From Chthoniobacterales bacterium (GTDB taxonomy: Bacteria; Verrucomicrobiota; Verrucomicrobiia; Chthoniobacterales; UBA10450): a DNA stretch of 37,047 nt. A program made the position numbers and the translations under genes. Location of the stretch: positions 1 to 37,047 of the forward strand of contig DATENU010000023.1 of assembly GCA_035274845.1 (NCBI GenBank), read 5' to 3'. Below, piece by piece: positions 8,001-15,721 of the stretch. Below the pieces are notes generated by a model. It was not told the origin of the DNA, ran no database searches, and was given only the letters and a program-made list of their open reading frames with translations. Positions within the stretch are counted from its first letter, which is position 1; every line of letters starts with the position of its first letter.

Positions 8001-8521
8001 GCCCTCTTGAGTCGGCCATAGTCAAGACGCTGGCGCCGGGCGCTTACACCGTAATCCTTCGGGATAAGGATACCAGCGCGCCGAGGCTGGGCATTGTCGA
8101 GGTGTTTGATATTGACCCGGCCTCCAATTCGAAGCTCGGCAACCTCAGCACACGCGGCTTTGTCGGGACGGGCGATAACGTTTTGATTGGAGGCGTGATT
8201 GTTGGACCTCCGACCAGGGGCAACGCCAGCATCCTGGTGCGTTCGCTCGGTCCGTCGCTTTCATCCTTCGGCGTCGCGGGCGCCCTGCCGGATCCAAAGT
8301 TAAAGCTGGTGGATCAAAACGGCGCTGAGATTGCCTCGAACGATGATTGGCGGGCAAACGAAGCCGCGATTCTGGCCCAGGCGCCGACTCTCGCGCCTTC
8401 GATGGACGCGGAGGCCGCGCTGCTGGCCAGCGTCGCGCCCGGGCTTTATACCGCCATCGTCGAAGGCAAGAATGCCACCGGTGTAGCCACGGTCGAGGTT
8501 TACGAGATCAGCCCTCCTTAG
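5024..8521 (+). CDS. Large secreted Asp-box (BNR)/fibronectin III protein with duplicated C-terminal domain
   Basis: The protein has 1165 residues. A signal peptide covers about residues 1-37. Residues 45-165 look like a pre-peptidase-type beta domain (INWSAASADYDMYVHKG). Residues 200-600 contain sialidase-type Asp-boxes (SDDGGINY, SEDNGLTW, SNDRGLTW, TYDGGATW), so a beta-propeller is likely. A fibronectin III-like domain lies at about 620-715. The C-terminus has two copies of a domain of about 125 residues opening NISTRAQVGTGGNVLIGG and NLSTRGFVGTGDNVLIGG, each with a GPSLSxFGxAxxLxDP motif. Sialidase activity is not implied, because the arginine triad cannot be identified. AGAGG at 5014-5018 is the ribosome binding site. 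A six-codon ORF (5007-5027) overlaps the start as ATGA. Confidence 0.85.
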   Translation: MKKTSSNQSGIFILRSVAVCCCFAISALLGFLAFAADPPEGSIGPSGPDLTWNGTASGVPPTGGGEDSCDEGTNCDSFKLTITGTPADWAAANKVVHVQINWSAASADYDMYVHKGTLEGPIVATSGAGGTTQEQVDLDPRRSSIGTGDFVVHVVYFAATSANQYSGTAALAPASPLPAPAPVASGLPPRFENFNPPAAGPNTLGRSSGEPSIGVGLPIAGHPEGRAMFQSDVQTLRVTFNGACATPRALWENRPAPTSQEDFDPILYTDFQTGRTIVHLLSFAANVIVGESSFTDSPPSPANDGDIWTPSNGAGIASGVDHQTVGGGPYHLPLVGPPGNPHAVYYCSQALVDANCARSDDGGINYGPSVVIYTSQCGTLHGHVKVAPDGTVYVPNRGCGGEQAVVASEDNGLTWQVRKVPASAAGGSDPSVGIGDGGRLYFGYADGDTTAAISVSNDRGLTWSAPLDVGAAFGINNVVFPEVVAGDNDRAAFAFLGTPTAGGLQGPRFTGIWHLYVATTYDGGATWSTVDATPNDAVQRGCIWLAGGANVCRNLLDFMDVQIDHEGRILVAYADGCSGGECVQAPPNATGNSYTALAAIARQTGGRRLLSAFDSPGVAAPGTPLVSVTRNASAVHLSWSEADDGGSDITGYDVLRSTSPGTETLLASVPADQLHYDDTTATDQGSTYYYKVVATNAQGSSCGDNEVTARYVGDPLTPTGFIVATDPTAEVGPPAANPDLDIQSLSISEPATGPNAGLLVFNLKMTDLSLIPPSRRWRIIWNSPSSSGGQFYVGMTSDNTGAISFEYGIVTTGVIGLVLADPNTTAVGEPDAASYTPDGLITIAIQKKLVGNPRRGDLLGGFSVRTYPDTTTKVRLTNAIDSTANANANDTTANAAIYVVAGSQAATLQNISTRAQVGTGGNVLIGGFIITGTEPKKVIVRGRGPSLSGFGIADPLHDPTIELFNALSGIAANDDWQVNQQDEIIATGLAPESPLESAIVKTLAPGAYTVILRDKDTSAPRLGIVEVFDIDPASNSKLGNLSTRGFVGTGDNVLIGGVIVGPPTRGNASILVRSLGPSLSSFGVAGALPDPKLKLVDQNGAEIASNDDWRANEAAILAQAPTLAPSMDAEAALLASVAPGLYTAIVEGKNATGVATVEVYEISPP

Positions 8522-8590
8522 TCCTTCGAGACACGATTTCGTCGCGCGCTCTCGCTATCGCGTCCGCCGATTTCGTGTATCGTTGGGCAC

Positions 8591-9391
8591 ATGGCTGACT
8601 TCGCGACCGAGATCGATGAAACGAGTGTCGAGAATGTAGCGGCGGCACCGGAAAGCGATGAAGCCGGTGGCGGCGCTGCGTTTGTTCTTTCCAGCCGGCC
8701 GATCGTTCCACTCGAAGAGCGTGCGCCTGCTCCGAGCGCCGATTTCGAAAATCTGGGAGACCTTCCGCGCTCTTATGGCGGAGCGTTTCTCTTCGCCATT
8801 GCGCGCGATCCGCACACGCTTTTTGCCTATTGGGACATCGATTGGGTGGAAGTTTTCGGCGATAACCCGCCGGCGGACCGCAAGGCGCACCTGCGAGTAT
8901 TGTGGCACGAAGGGATCGAAGAATCGAAAACCGCGGTCGAGCCGATGGCGGGTAGTCAGCTCATTACGGTTTTGCATGCGCGCAGTTCCTACCGGATCGA
9001 ACTGGGATTTTATGCGCCGGAGGATGTCTGGAATTCCGTGGCGACGTCGGATGCAGTCGTAACGCCCCCGGACGACGTGGCCGAGACGGGGCCGATCGAC
9101 GTGGCGACGGTTCCGTTTCATTTGAGCTTCCAGCGGATCGTCGACGCTTTTCGCGGATCGAAATACGATGGCGACGCCATCGTTGAAATCGTCGGCCGAT
9201 TACAGGAACAGGCCGACAATTCAGACGCTTCGCTGCCCGAATCCGAACGCGAGCTTTTGCGCACGCTTGAATCCGGCCTGTCCGGAAACGCGTCGCAGCA
9301 ACGCGCCCGTCTTCGCAACCCCCGCGAGGCGTTCTTTACCCGGCAACGGCTCGAATCGATTCTCGGTTTCGGCGCGACGAGCCGGATGTAA
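8591..9391 (+). CDS. DUF4912 domain-containing protein
   Basis: The protein has 266 residues. The N-terminal 50 residues are acidic and probably disordered. Residues 56-150 carry the DUF4912 signature LPRSYGGAFLFAIARDPHTL followed by FAYWDIDW, then the strand RIELGFYAP. In this family the Asp-Pro and Tyr-Trp residues are the conserved core. The family occurs in Verrucomicrobiota, Planctomycetes and Cyanobacteria and its biochemical role is not established. Residues 190-266 are a charged helical tail. There is no signal peptide, so it acts in the cytoplasm. It lies 69 bp after the secreted Asp-box gene and converges on an amino acid permease. Confidence 0.85.
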   Translation: MADFATEIDETSVENVAAAPESDEAGGGAAFVLSSRPIVPLEERAPAPSADFENLGDLPRSYGGAFLFAIARDPHTLFAYWDIDWVEVFGDNPPADRKAHLRVLWHEGIEESKTAVEPMAGSQLITVLHARSSYRIELGFYAPEDVWNSVATSDAVVTPPDDVAETGPIDVATVPFHLSFQRIVDAFRGSKYDGDAIVEIVGRLQEQADNSDASLPESERELLRTLESGLSGNASQQRARLRNPREAFFTRQRLESILGFGATSRM

Positions 9392-9393
9392 CT

Positions 9394-9473
9394 GGTGGAT
9401 CGAGCGCTACGTCGCTCGATGTGAGCGACGAGGCTGCGAGTAACCCATCGCGCGACGTAGCGCGCGATCCACC
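9394..9473. terminator. Long inverted repeat between convergent genes
   Basis: Arms at 9394-9415 and 9452-9473 pair over 22 bp with one mismatch, around a 36-nt loop. The repeat fills the gap between the DUF4912 gene and the convergent permease, so it could act as a bidirectional terminator. There is no T-tract, and it may instead be an interspersed palindrome. Confidence 0.5.
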
Positions 9474-9489
9474 TATTCCGCCAACCGAA

Positions 9490-10995
9490 TTATTTCCCGA
9501 GGCTTATTCCCTTCGGCATCTCTGGCGGCGGCTCGCTGATCCGGCTGTGACTCTTGCCGTAGGCGAAGTAAATCACGAACCCGATGACCAGCCAGACGAT
9601 CAACCGCAGCCAGTTTGTCCAGCCGAGTCCATAAATCATCGCGCCGCAGGTGATGATTCCGAGCGTACAAACGACGGGAGCCCACGGAACCCGGAACCCG
9701 CGTTCCATCTCAGGACTTCGGACGCGCATGATCCAGACGCCGATGCACACCAGGATGAAGGCAAAGAGCGTCCCGATGCTCGTCATTTCGCCGGTCACGT
9801 CCGCCGGAACGAACGCGGCCATCAGACCGGTAAAGACAAAGAAGATCGCGTTCGATTTGTAAGGCGTGCGGTATTTCGGATGGACCGCGGAGAAAACCGA
9901 CGGCACCAGGCCATCGCGGCTCATGGAAAAGAAGACGCGCGATTGGCCGAGCAACATCACCAGAATGACCGACGAGAATCCCGCCAGGATCGCCACCGTG
10001 ACCGACTTCGAAAGCCATTCGTAGCCGTGCATGTATTTGCTGATCGCGAACGCGACCGACGCTTCGCGGCCCGTGCTCCGGAAATCCGCAACCGTCGCGA
10101 TGCCGCTGAGGACGTAGGAGAAGAGCACATAAAGAATCGTGCAGAAGAAAAGCGAACCCAGGATGCCGATTGGCATGTCGCGCTTTGGATTGCGCGCTTC
10201 CTGCGCCGCGGTCGAAACCGCGTCGAACCCGATGTAAGCAAAGAAAACGACGCCCGCGGCGCCAAGGATGCCGAGGATTCCGCCGTACGAGTGCGTGATT
10301 CCCTGCGGGGTCGTGTAACTCGCAGGCGCCGGAATCATCGGCGTGTGGTTGGCCGGATTAATGAATCCCCACCCGAGGCCGATGATGAGAAGAACGATGC
10401 TGACCTTGAGGACCACAATCAGACCGTTCACAAACGCCGATTCTTTCGTGCCTCGAATGAGCAGCAGCGTGAGAAGGAAAAGAATGAAGATCGCCGGGAG
10501 GTTGATGATCCCGGTCACGCCTGCCGGGTCGTGCTCGAATGGGGTGTGACACCATTGGTACGGGATTTTCAGCCCGAACCAATCCAGGACGAGGTTCGCG
10601 TACTCGCTCCAGGCCGATGAGACGGTGGCTGCTGCGACCGCGTATTCGAGGATCAAATCCCAGCCGATGATCCAGGCGACGAATTCGCCCATGGTGGCGT
10701 AGGAATAAGTATAAGCGCTGCCCGCCACCGGAATCATGGAAGCGAACTCGGCGTAACAGAGGCCCGCGAACGCGCAGCCGATCCCGGCCACCATGAAAGC
10801 GAGCACAACCGATGGACCCGCTCGGTCCGCGATCGCCGCCGCGGTGCGGACGAACAAGCCGGCGCCGATGATGCCACCAATGCCCAGCGCGATCAGGTTC
10901 CACGGCCCGAGCGAACGCTTCAGGCTGTGCTCGCCGACCTCGGCTGCTTCCGTCATCAGCTTATCAAGGGGCTTTCTTGCGAATAGATTTGCCAT
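9490..10995 (-). CDS. APC-family amino acid permease, cationic amino acid transporter type
   Basis: This 501-residue integral membrane protein imports or exchanges amino acids across the inner membrane. Residues 32-50 carry the APC consensus in TM1 (LIALGIGGIIGAGLFVRTA). TM3 follows with EFASMIPVAGSAYTYSYATM, and GFDAVSTAAQEARNPKRDMP lies between TM6 and TM7. This pattern matches the CAT/YfnA branch of the family. About 12 hydrophobic segments can be counted. The start ATG is preceded by GGAAAG at a good distance. It lies 49 bp downstream of another APC permease on the same strand and is probably co-transcribed. The substrate cannot be read from the sequence. Confidence 0.92.
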   Translation of the reverse strand: MANLFARKPLDKLMTEAAEVGEHSLKRSLGPWNLIALGIGGIIGAGLFVRTAAAIADRAGPSVVLAFMVAGIGCAFAGLCYAEFASMIPVAGSAYTYSYATMGEFVAWIIGWDLILEYAVAAATVSSAWSEYANLVLDWFGLKIPYQWCHTPFEHDPAGVTGIINLPAIFILFLLTLLLIRGTKESAFVNGLIVVLKVSIVLLIIGLGWGFINPANHTPMIPAPASYTTPQGITHSYGGILGILGAAGVVFFAYIGFDAVSTAAQEARNPKRDMPIGILGSLFFCTILYVLFSYVLSGIATVADFRSTGREASVAFAISKYMHGYEWLSKSVTVAILAGFSSVILVMLLGQSRVFFSMSRDGLVPSVFSAVHPKYRTPYKSNAIFFVFTGLMAAFVPADVTGEMTSIGTLFAFILVCIGVWIMRVRSPEMERGFRVPWAPVVCTLGIITCGAMIYGLGWTNWLRLIVWLVIGFVIYFAYGKSHSRISEPPPEMPKGISLGK

Positions 10996-11044
10996 GGTCC
11001 GCTTTCCTTTTGGTTGGTTGCTAACTGCGCAGTGGTTTCGGTCG

Positions 11045-12556
11045 CTATCTGGGTTGGTTGTCTGCCGCGGGTCCGGGTTCGGCCTTGCGCCAGAGAAAAT
11101 AGATCGGCACGCCGGTCAGCACGATGATGAGGCCGGGCCAGGTCGTAGCCGTTTGGTAAATGAAGAGGACGGCGAGGATCACGGACGCGCCAATGATGTA
11201 GAGCGCCGGGATGATCGGGTAACCAAATGCTTTATACGGGCGCTCAACGTCCGGGCGTTTCCGGCGAAGAACGAACAGGCCGATGATGGTGAGAATATAA
11301 AAGATGAGCGCGGCCGAGATGACGTAGTCGAGCAGGTTGCCGTAGAGATTTCCGTAACCGGTGATCTTGCCGGCGGCATCGGTCTTCACGGTGCGCGGCA
11401 GGACGAGGACGCCGGCCCAGATTCCCTGGATGATGAGACCCCAGGCTGGGACATGGTTTTTGTTCAGCTCGCCAACGCGGCGGAAGAAAAGACCGTCCCG
11501 CGCCATGGCGTAGTAGGCGCGCGCGCCCGCCAGGATCAGCCCGTTGTTGCAACCGAAAGTGGAAATCATGATCGCGACCGCCATGATGGTCGCGCCCGCG
11601 CCCGGGAAAATGACATTCGCGGTCTCGGAAGCGACTCGATCGCTGGGCGCATTCTGGATTGCGGAAAACGGAAGCGCGGCGAGATAGGCGACGTTCGCCA
11701 GGAGATAAAGGCCGATCACAAGGAACGTGCCGAACGCGAGTGAGAGCGGAATGTTTCGCTTCGGATTCTTCACTTCCCCGGCGGTGAAGGTGATGTTGTT
11801 CCAGGCGTCCGCGGAGAACAGCGAATTGGTCTGCGCCACGCAGATGCCGACAAAGAGACCGAACGCCGTGATCGCGGTCAGCCCCGGCCCGACCTCCTGC
11901 AAACCTCCGCGCAACGTCCAGAAATCGCTGAAGTTTGCCGAGCCCGCGCCCGAACGAAGTCCCACGATGATCCCCAGGACGATGAGCGCGATGAGCGCCC
12001 CGGTTTTCGCGGTGGTGAAAACATTCTGGACGAGCTTGCCCAGATTCAGCCCGCGCGTGTTCATGAAGGTGAGGAGCGCGATCATGGCGAGCCCGAGGAG
12101 CTGTGCGGTTGAGAGCGAGATCGCGTAGCCGCCGAGGCGGATCGGCTCGATGATGTAATTCGATTCCGAGACCCATGGAATGAGCACGCCGGTGTAACGG
12201 CCGAAACCCACCGCGACGGCCGCGATGGTTCCGGTCTGGATAACGAGGAACAGGGTCCAGCCGTAGAGAAAACCCCAGAGCGGCGAGAAGGCTTCGCGCA
12301 AATAGACATATTGCCCGCCCGCCTTCGGCATCATCGCGGCCAATTCGCCGTACGAAAGAGCGGCCATCAAGGTCAGCACGCCCGTGACCAGCCAGACCAC
12401 CAGCAACCAGCCCGGGGAGCCGACCTGTTTGGCGATGATGGCGGAGACAATGAAAATGCCGGAGCCGATCATCGACCCTGCTACCAGCATGGTGGAATCG
12501 AAGAGGCCGAATCCTTTTACGAACTGGCCGTTCTCAGCTGCAGGTGGTTGTGACAT
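11045..12556 (-). CDS. APC-family amino acid permease, exchanger type
   Basis: This 503-residue protein has about 12 membrane segments. TM1 carries MLVAGSMIGSGIFIVSA, and the TM2-TM3 region carries ALSYGELAAMMPKAGGQYVY. This form of the APC consensus is shared with LAT-type exchangers and the SteT-like branch. Downstream are NPKRNIPLSLAFGTFLVIGL and a GxCNNGLILAGAR-like stretch in the later helices. It is the first gene of a likely two-permease operon. The intergenic gap to the divergent ion transporter (12557-12725) is the probable promoter region. Substrate unknown. Confidence 0.92.
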   Translation of the reverse strand: MSQPPAAENGQFVKGFGLFDSTMLVAGSMIGSGIFIVSAIIAKQVGSPGWLLVVWLVTGVLTLMAALSYGELAAMMPKAGGQYVYLREAFSPLWGFLYGWTLFLVIQTGTIAAVAVGFGRYTGVLIPWVSESNYIIEPIRLGGYAISLSTAQLLGLAMIALLTFMNTRGLNLGKLVQNVFTTAKTGALIALIVLGIIVGLRSGAGSANFSDFWTLRGGLQEVGPGLTAITAFGLFVGICVAQTNSLFSADAWNNITFTAGEVKNPKRNIPLSLAFGTFLVIGLYLLANVAYLAALPFSAIQNAPSDRVASETANVIFPGAGATIMAVAIMISTFGCNNGLILAGARAYYAMARDGLFFRRVGELNKNHVPAWGLIIQGIWAGVLVLPRTVKTDAAGKITGYGNLYGNLLDYVISAALIFYILTIIGLFVLRRKRPDVERPYKAFGYPIIPALYIIGASVILAVLFIYQTATTWPGLIIVLTGVPIYFLWRKAEPGPAADNQPR

Positions 12557-12725
12557 GCGCTTGTAAATTCCAGCCCATCGGACCCAGTTAACAACCAGTC
12601 AGGCCACCAGCACTCGAATTCACCCCATCGAACTAGAGACTCTCGCGGAGTGAAGCAAGCGTTTTCACCCGGAGACCCGCATGCTAATTTCCCGGCCGTG
12701 ACCGATTGGCTCTTGCCCGCTGCGT

Positions 12726-14009
12726 ATGGTGCCCATTCCCGTTAGCGCTTTGGCGGTCACGGCAGCGCCAGCCCTGCTGCATATTCCGGTCGATTTCATT
12801 CTCTTCGGCGTGGTCCTGCTCGGCATCGCGCTTTTCCATCATCACACCCTCCGGGTCGCCTTGATCGGGCTGGCGACAATTGCCCTCTACAAGATCGCGT
12901 TTACTGGGTTCAAAACCGGTCCCGGCGTGACCGGGTTCCTGGTTCACGTCGAGCATGAGTGGGTCATCCTGGCGAACCTGCTTTGTTTGCTCATGGGATT
13001 CGAATTGTTGTCCCGCCATTTCGAGAAAAGCCATCTTCCGGTCATCCTGCCGAAGTATCTGCCGCACGATTGGAAGGGGGGATTTCTCCTCCTCGTGATC
13101 GTCTGGATTCTTTCCAGTTTTCTCGACAATATCGCCGGGGCGCTGATCGGCGGCGCGATGGCGCATCAACTTTTCCGCGCCAAAGTCCACATCGGTTATC
13201 TGGCGGCCATTGTCGCGGCCTCCAATGCGGGTGGGGCCTGGAGCGTCGTCGGCGACACGACTACCACGATGATGTGGATCGCCGGAGTCTCGCCCACGGT
13301 GGTGTTCGAGGCCATTATCGCTTCCACGGTCGCGCTCCTCGTCTTCGGCATTCCGGCCGCGATCCAGCAGCAGAAATATTCTCCCATCCTGGAACGAAGC
13401 CACCAGCACACCACCGTGGATATGACGCGGATCGGGATCGTCGGGCTGATTCTTGTCCTCGCCATCGCCACCAACGTGTTCGTGAACATAAAATTCCCGG
13501 ACGTGGCGCCTCGCTTCCCCTTCATCGGCGCCGCTGTCTGGCTGGCGATCCTGGTTTCGGCCGGCCTGCGGCGGCCCGACTGGGAAGTGCTGCCGGAAGC
13601 ATTAAAGGGATCCTTGTTCCTCCTCTCCCTGGTTGTTTGCGCGTCCATGATGCCCGTCGAGAAATTGCCCATAGCTTCGTGGCAATCGGCTCTCGGTCTT
13701 GGGTTCTTGTCCGCGGTCTTCGATAACATTCCGCTGACCGCCCTGGCGTTGAAACAAGGCGGGTACGACTGGGGCTTCCTGGCTTACGCAGTTGGGTTCG
13801 GCGGTTCGATGGTTTGGTTTGGATCGTCGGCGGGGGTGGCGATCACGAACATGTTCCCGGAGGGGAGGTCGGTCGGCCAATGGCTCCGCCACGGCTGGTG
13901 GGTGGCCGTCGCTTATGTCGTCGGTTTTTTTGTCATGCTCGCGGTCTGGAGCTGGCATCCGGACGCGCCACCGCGGCCGAGGACCGAGACCGTCCAGCCG
14001 GCTCACTAA
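12726..14009 (+). CDS. NhaD-like ion transporter (IT superfamily)
   Basis: The protein has 427 residues and about 11-12 membrane segments. Two related motifs, SSFLDNIAGALIGGAMAHQL (about residues 130-150) and LSAVFDNIPLTALAL (about 330-345), are the inverted-repeat hairpin motifs of the ion transporter superfamily. The stretch GGAWSVVGDTTTTMMWIAG matches the NhaD Na+/H+ antiporter signature. A Na+/H+ antiport role is the best guess, with ArsB- or CitM-like anion transport as alternatives. The start is not marked by a good ribosome binding site. It is divergent from the permease pair and 49 bp ahead of the protease gene. Confidence 0.82.
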   Translation: MVPIPVSALAVTAAPALLHIPVDFILFGVVLLGIALFHHHTLRVALIGLATIALYKIAFTGFKTGPGVTGFLVHVEHEWVILANLLCLLMGFELLSRHFEKSHLPVILPKYLPHDWKGGFLLLVIVWILSSFLDNIAGALIGGAMAHQLFRAKVHIGYLAAIVAASNAGGAWSVVGDTTTTMMWIAGVSPTVVFEAIIASTVALLVFGIPAAIQQQKYSPILERSHQHTTVDMTRIGIVGLILVLAIATNVFVNIKFPDVAPRFPFIGAAVWLAILVSAGLRRPDWEVLPEALKGSLFLLSLVVCASMMPVEKLPIASWQSALGLGFLSAVFDNIPLTALALKQGGYDWGFLAYAVGFGGSMVWFGSSAGVAITNMFPEGRSVGQWLRHGWWVAVAYVVGFFVMLAVWSWHPDAPPRPRTETVQPAH

Positions 14010-14058
14010 TTTCCGGCCGGCATTTTCGCGGCGGCGGCAACGTGCTATTCTCCCGCCC

Positions 14059-15033
14059 GTGTTCATCCAGCCGCCTTCCTCACCGTTGCGAAAAATCGTA
14101 GCCGCGCTTCTGGCCGCCGCGTTTTTCGCCCTCCCGGCGATGGCGGCTCCCGCCCGGCGGGGTCCCTCGAACTCGGGAGCTTTGCTCTACGAAGCGCTGC
14201 CCCTGATTCGCTCGACCCAAAATCATTTGCTGGTCCGCGCCGAAATTAATGGCAAGCCGGCCCTTCTCGGGGTGGACTCTGGCGCGCCGGTCAGCGCCAT
14301 TTCCATCAAACGTCGCGCCTATTTCGGAATGGCCCCGATCTCCGGCAAGTCGGCCATCCCATCGCGCTTGAGCATCAACGGCGCGTTCAACACCGTGGCG
14401 ATCGCCCGCAATCTTCGGCTCGGCTCGCTCAATCTCGTGGACGAGCCAATGGTGCTGGTGGACCTCGGCGGCCTGCGCCGCTCGACCAAAGGCGACGAGA
14501 TCGATGGAATCCTCGGCGCGGACGTTTTGTTCCCCACCAAGGCGCTCCTGGATTGCCAGCGGCAGATCCTCGTTCTCAAGATAAATCCGAGCGTGCCGGG
14601 GCGCGTGCCCGGATTCGACTTCAGCGGATTTCGCGGCATCCCGATCCACGTCAGCGACGGCTATAATCTTTACGTCGACGGCAGCGTGAATGGGATTAAG
14701 GCGAAATTGATGGTGGACACGGGCGCGTTCGCCACCCTCCTGCATTCACGCTTTGTCCGGCGGATGCGAATTCCGTTGCGCGACACGCCGTTCAGTTCCT
14801 CCGGGGTAAATCTGAAACAGCGCGGCGTCCAGATCGCGACCATCTCGCGTTTTTCCATCGGCTCGATGGATATGCGGAGCAACGATGTCGGCGTCATTAA
14901 TCTCGAAGGATTAATCCACGGCGGTTTGCTGAACGCTTCGCCGCCAGTCGCCGGTCTGCTGGGCTCAGAAATCCTGCGCCGTTATCACGGCATCATCGAT
15001 TTCGGAACGAAGACGCTGTACCTCAGGCGGTGA
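14059..15033 (+). CDS. Secreted retropepsin-like aspartic protease with two domains
   Basis: I take GTG 14059, which puts a signal peptide first (KIVAALLAAAFFALPAMAA, cleavage near residue 29). The frame is open upstream to 13792, but that part lies antisense-like over the transporter gene. The protein has 324 residues. There are two retropepsin-type units. The first has the catalytic triplet in GVDSGAP (about residue 75) and closes with DGILGADVLF. The second has MVDTGAF (about 220) and closes with GLLGSEIL. Each unit normally supplies one Asp of a dimer, so a single chain with two could be a self-contained enzyme. The target is unknown; it probably acts in the periplasm. Confidence 0.82.
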   Translation: MFIQPPSSPLRKIVAALLAAAFFALPAMAAPARRGPSNSGALLYEALPLIRSTQNHLLVRAEINGKPALLGVDSGAPVSAISIKRRAYFGMAPISGKSAIPSRLSINGAFNTVAIARNLRLGSLNLVDEPMVLVDLGGLRRSTKGDEIDGILGADVLFPTKALLDCQRQILVLKINPSVPGRVPGFDFSGFRGIPIHVSDGYNLYVDGSVNGIKAKLMVDTGAFATLLHSRFVRRMRIPLRDTPFSSSGVNLKQRGVQIATISRFSIGSMDMRSNDVGVINLEGLIHGGLLNASPPVAGLLGSEILRRYHGIIDFGTKTLYLRR

Positions 15034-15039
15034 TTTGTA

Positions 15040-15243
15040 GCGCCAAAGGCGCGTCTCAGATTAGCCTGGGGCAGCGCCCCAGGAAACCAGTCCGTTTGAG
15101 GCCCAAGCGCTGAAAGCGCGCCTCAACCACCGGTTCCGATCGTCGTTCCCCAAGATTGAATCGCGCCTTCAGCGCTCGGCGGACACACGAACAGATCCTG
15201 GGGCGTTGCCCCAGGCTATGGAATGAGACTGCGCCTTTGGCGC
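15040..15243. repeat. Nested long palindrome, about 200 bp
   Basis: The outer arms open with GCGCCAAAGGCGC (15040-15052) and close with GCGCCTTTGGCGC (15231-15243). Each arm continues inward with a small palindrome built on CCTGGGGC...GCCCCAGG. A third pair (AAGCGCTGAAAGCGCG and CGCGCCTTCAGCGCT) lies inside. The block fills the gap between the protease and the convergent PH-domain gene. It has the look of an interspersed element such as a MITE or BIME, with no coding capacity. Confidence 0.7.
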
Positions 15244-15253
15244 CCCCCCGCCG

Positions 15254-15673
15254 CTACTCGATATCCAGCTCCCGCACCTTCTTCTGGGTGCGGATGATCT
15301 CGACCTGGTTCCGGAGTTTGTCGGCGAACCCAACGCTTTGGGGGAGGCCGTCGATCAAAATAACCGGCGACGACAGATCGGAAGTGTTCACCTTGATGTT
15401 TTCCAACCCGACCATTCTGTAGATGAACGGTTGGGACGTTTCGATGTCTTTGACCCGATACAGCTCCAGCGTTTCAGTGACCTTGCTGAAAATTCCCTGG
15501 CTCATTTTCACACGCTCGCTCGTCAACTCGTACACCTGGTTCTTGGTTTCGAGATACCGCCGCAGCCCGATAAAGATCGGCACGATGAGCCAGCAGAAAA
15601 GGAAGCAGAGAATGAAACAACCGAGATTTTTCAGTTGCGAGGCCGTCCCGCGCCAGATCGTTTCTTCCGCCAT
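15254..15673 (-). CDS. Small membrane-anchored PH-like (bPH2/DUF304) protein
   Basis: I take the ATG at 15673, giving 139 residues. The open frame continues far upstream but overlaps the divergent nucleotidyltransferase. One long hydrophobic segment lies at residues 17-38 (LGCFILCFLFCWLIVPIFIG). The cytoplasmic or periplasmic domain from 44 onward follows the bacterial PH pattern: NQVYELTSERVKMSQGIFSK, a leucine-rich strand with LYRVKDIETSQ, and LENIKVNTSD. These proteins are structural or regulatory membrane partners without known activity. Only 48 bp separates it from the divergent gene at 15722. Confidence 0.8.
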   Translation of the reverse strand: MAEETIWRGTASQLKNLGCFILCFLFCWLIVPIFIGLRRYLETKNQVYELTSERVKMSQGIFSKVTETLELYRVKDIETSQPFIYRMVGLENIKVNTSDLSSPVILIDGLPQSVGFADKLRNQVEIIRTQKKVRELDIE

Positions 15674-15721
15674 GGGTTCAGTTCTATCAAATTGGCGGCC
15701 AGACACAAGCATTGCGCACGA

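Noticed and set aside
9421..10620. 399-codon plus-strand frame, very rich in Asp, Arg and His
   Set aside because: It is antisense to the amino acid permease; the composition is the usual mirror of hydrophobic codons. The permease motifs are unmistakable.
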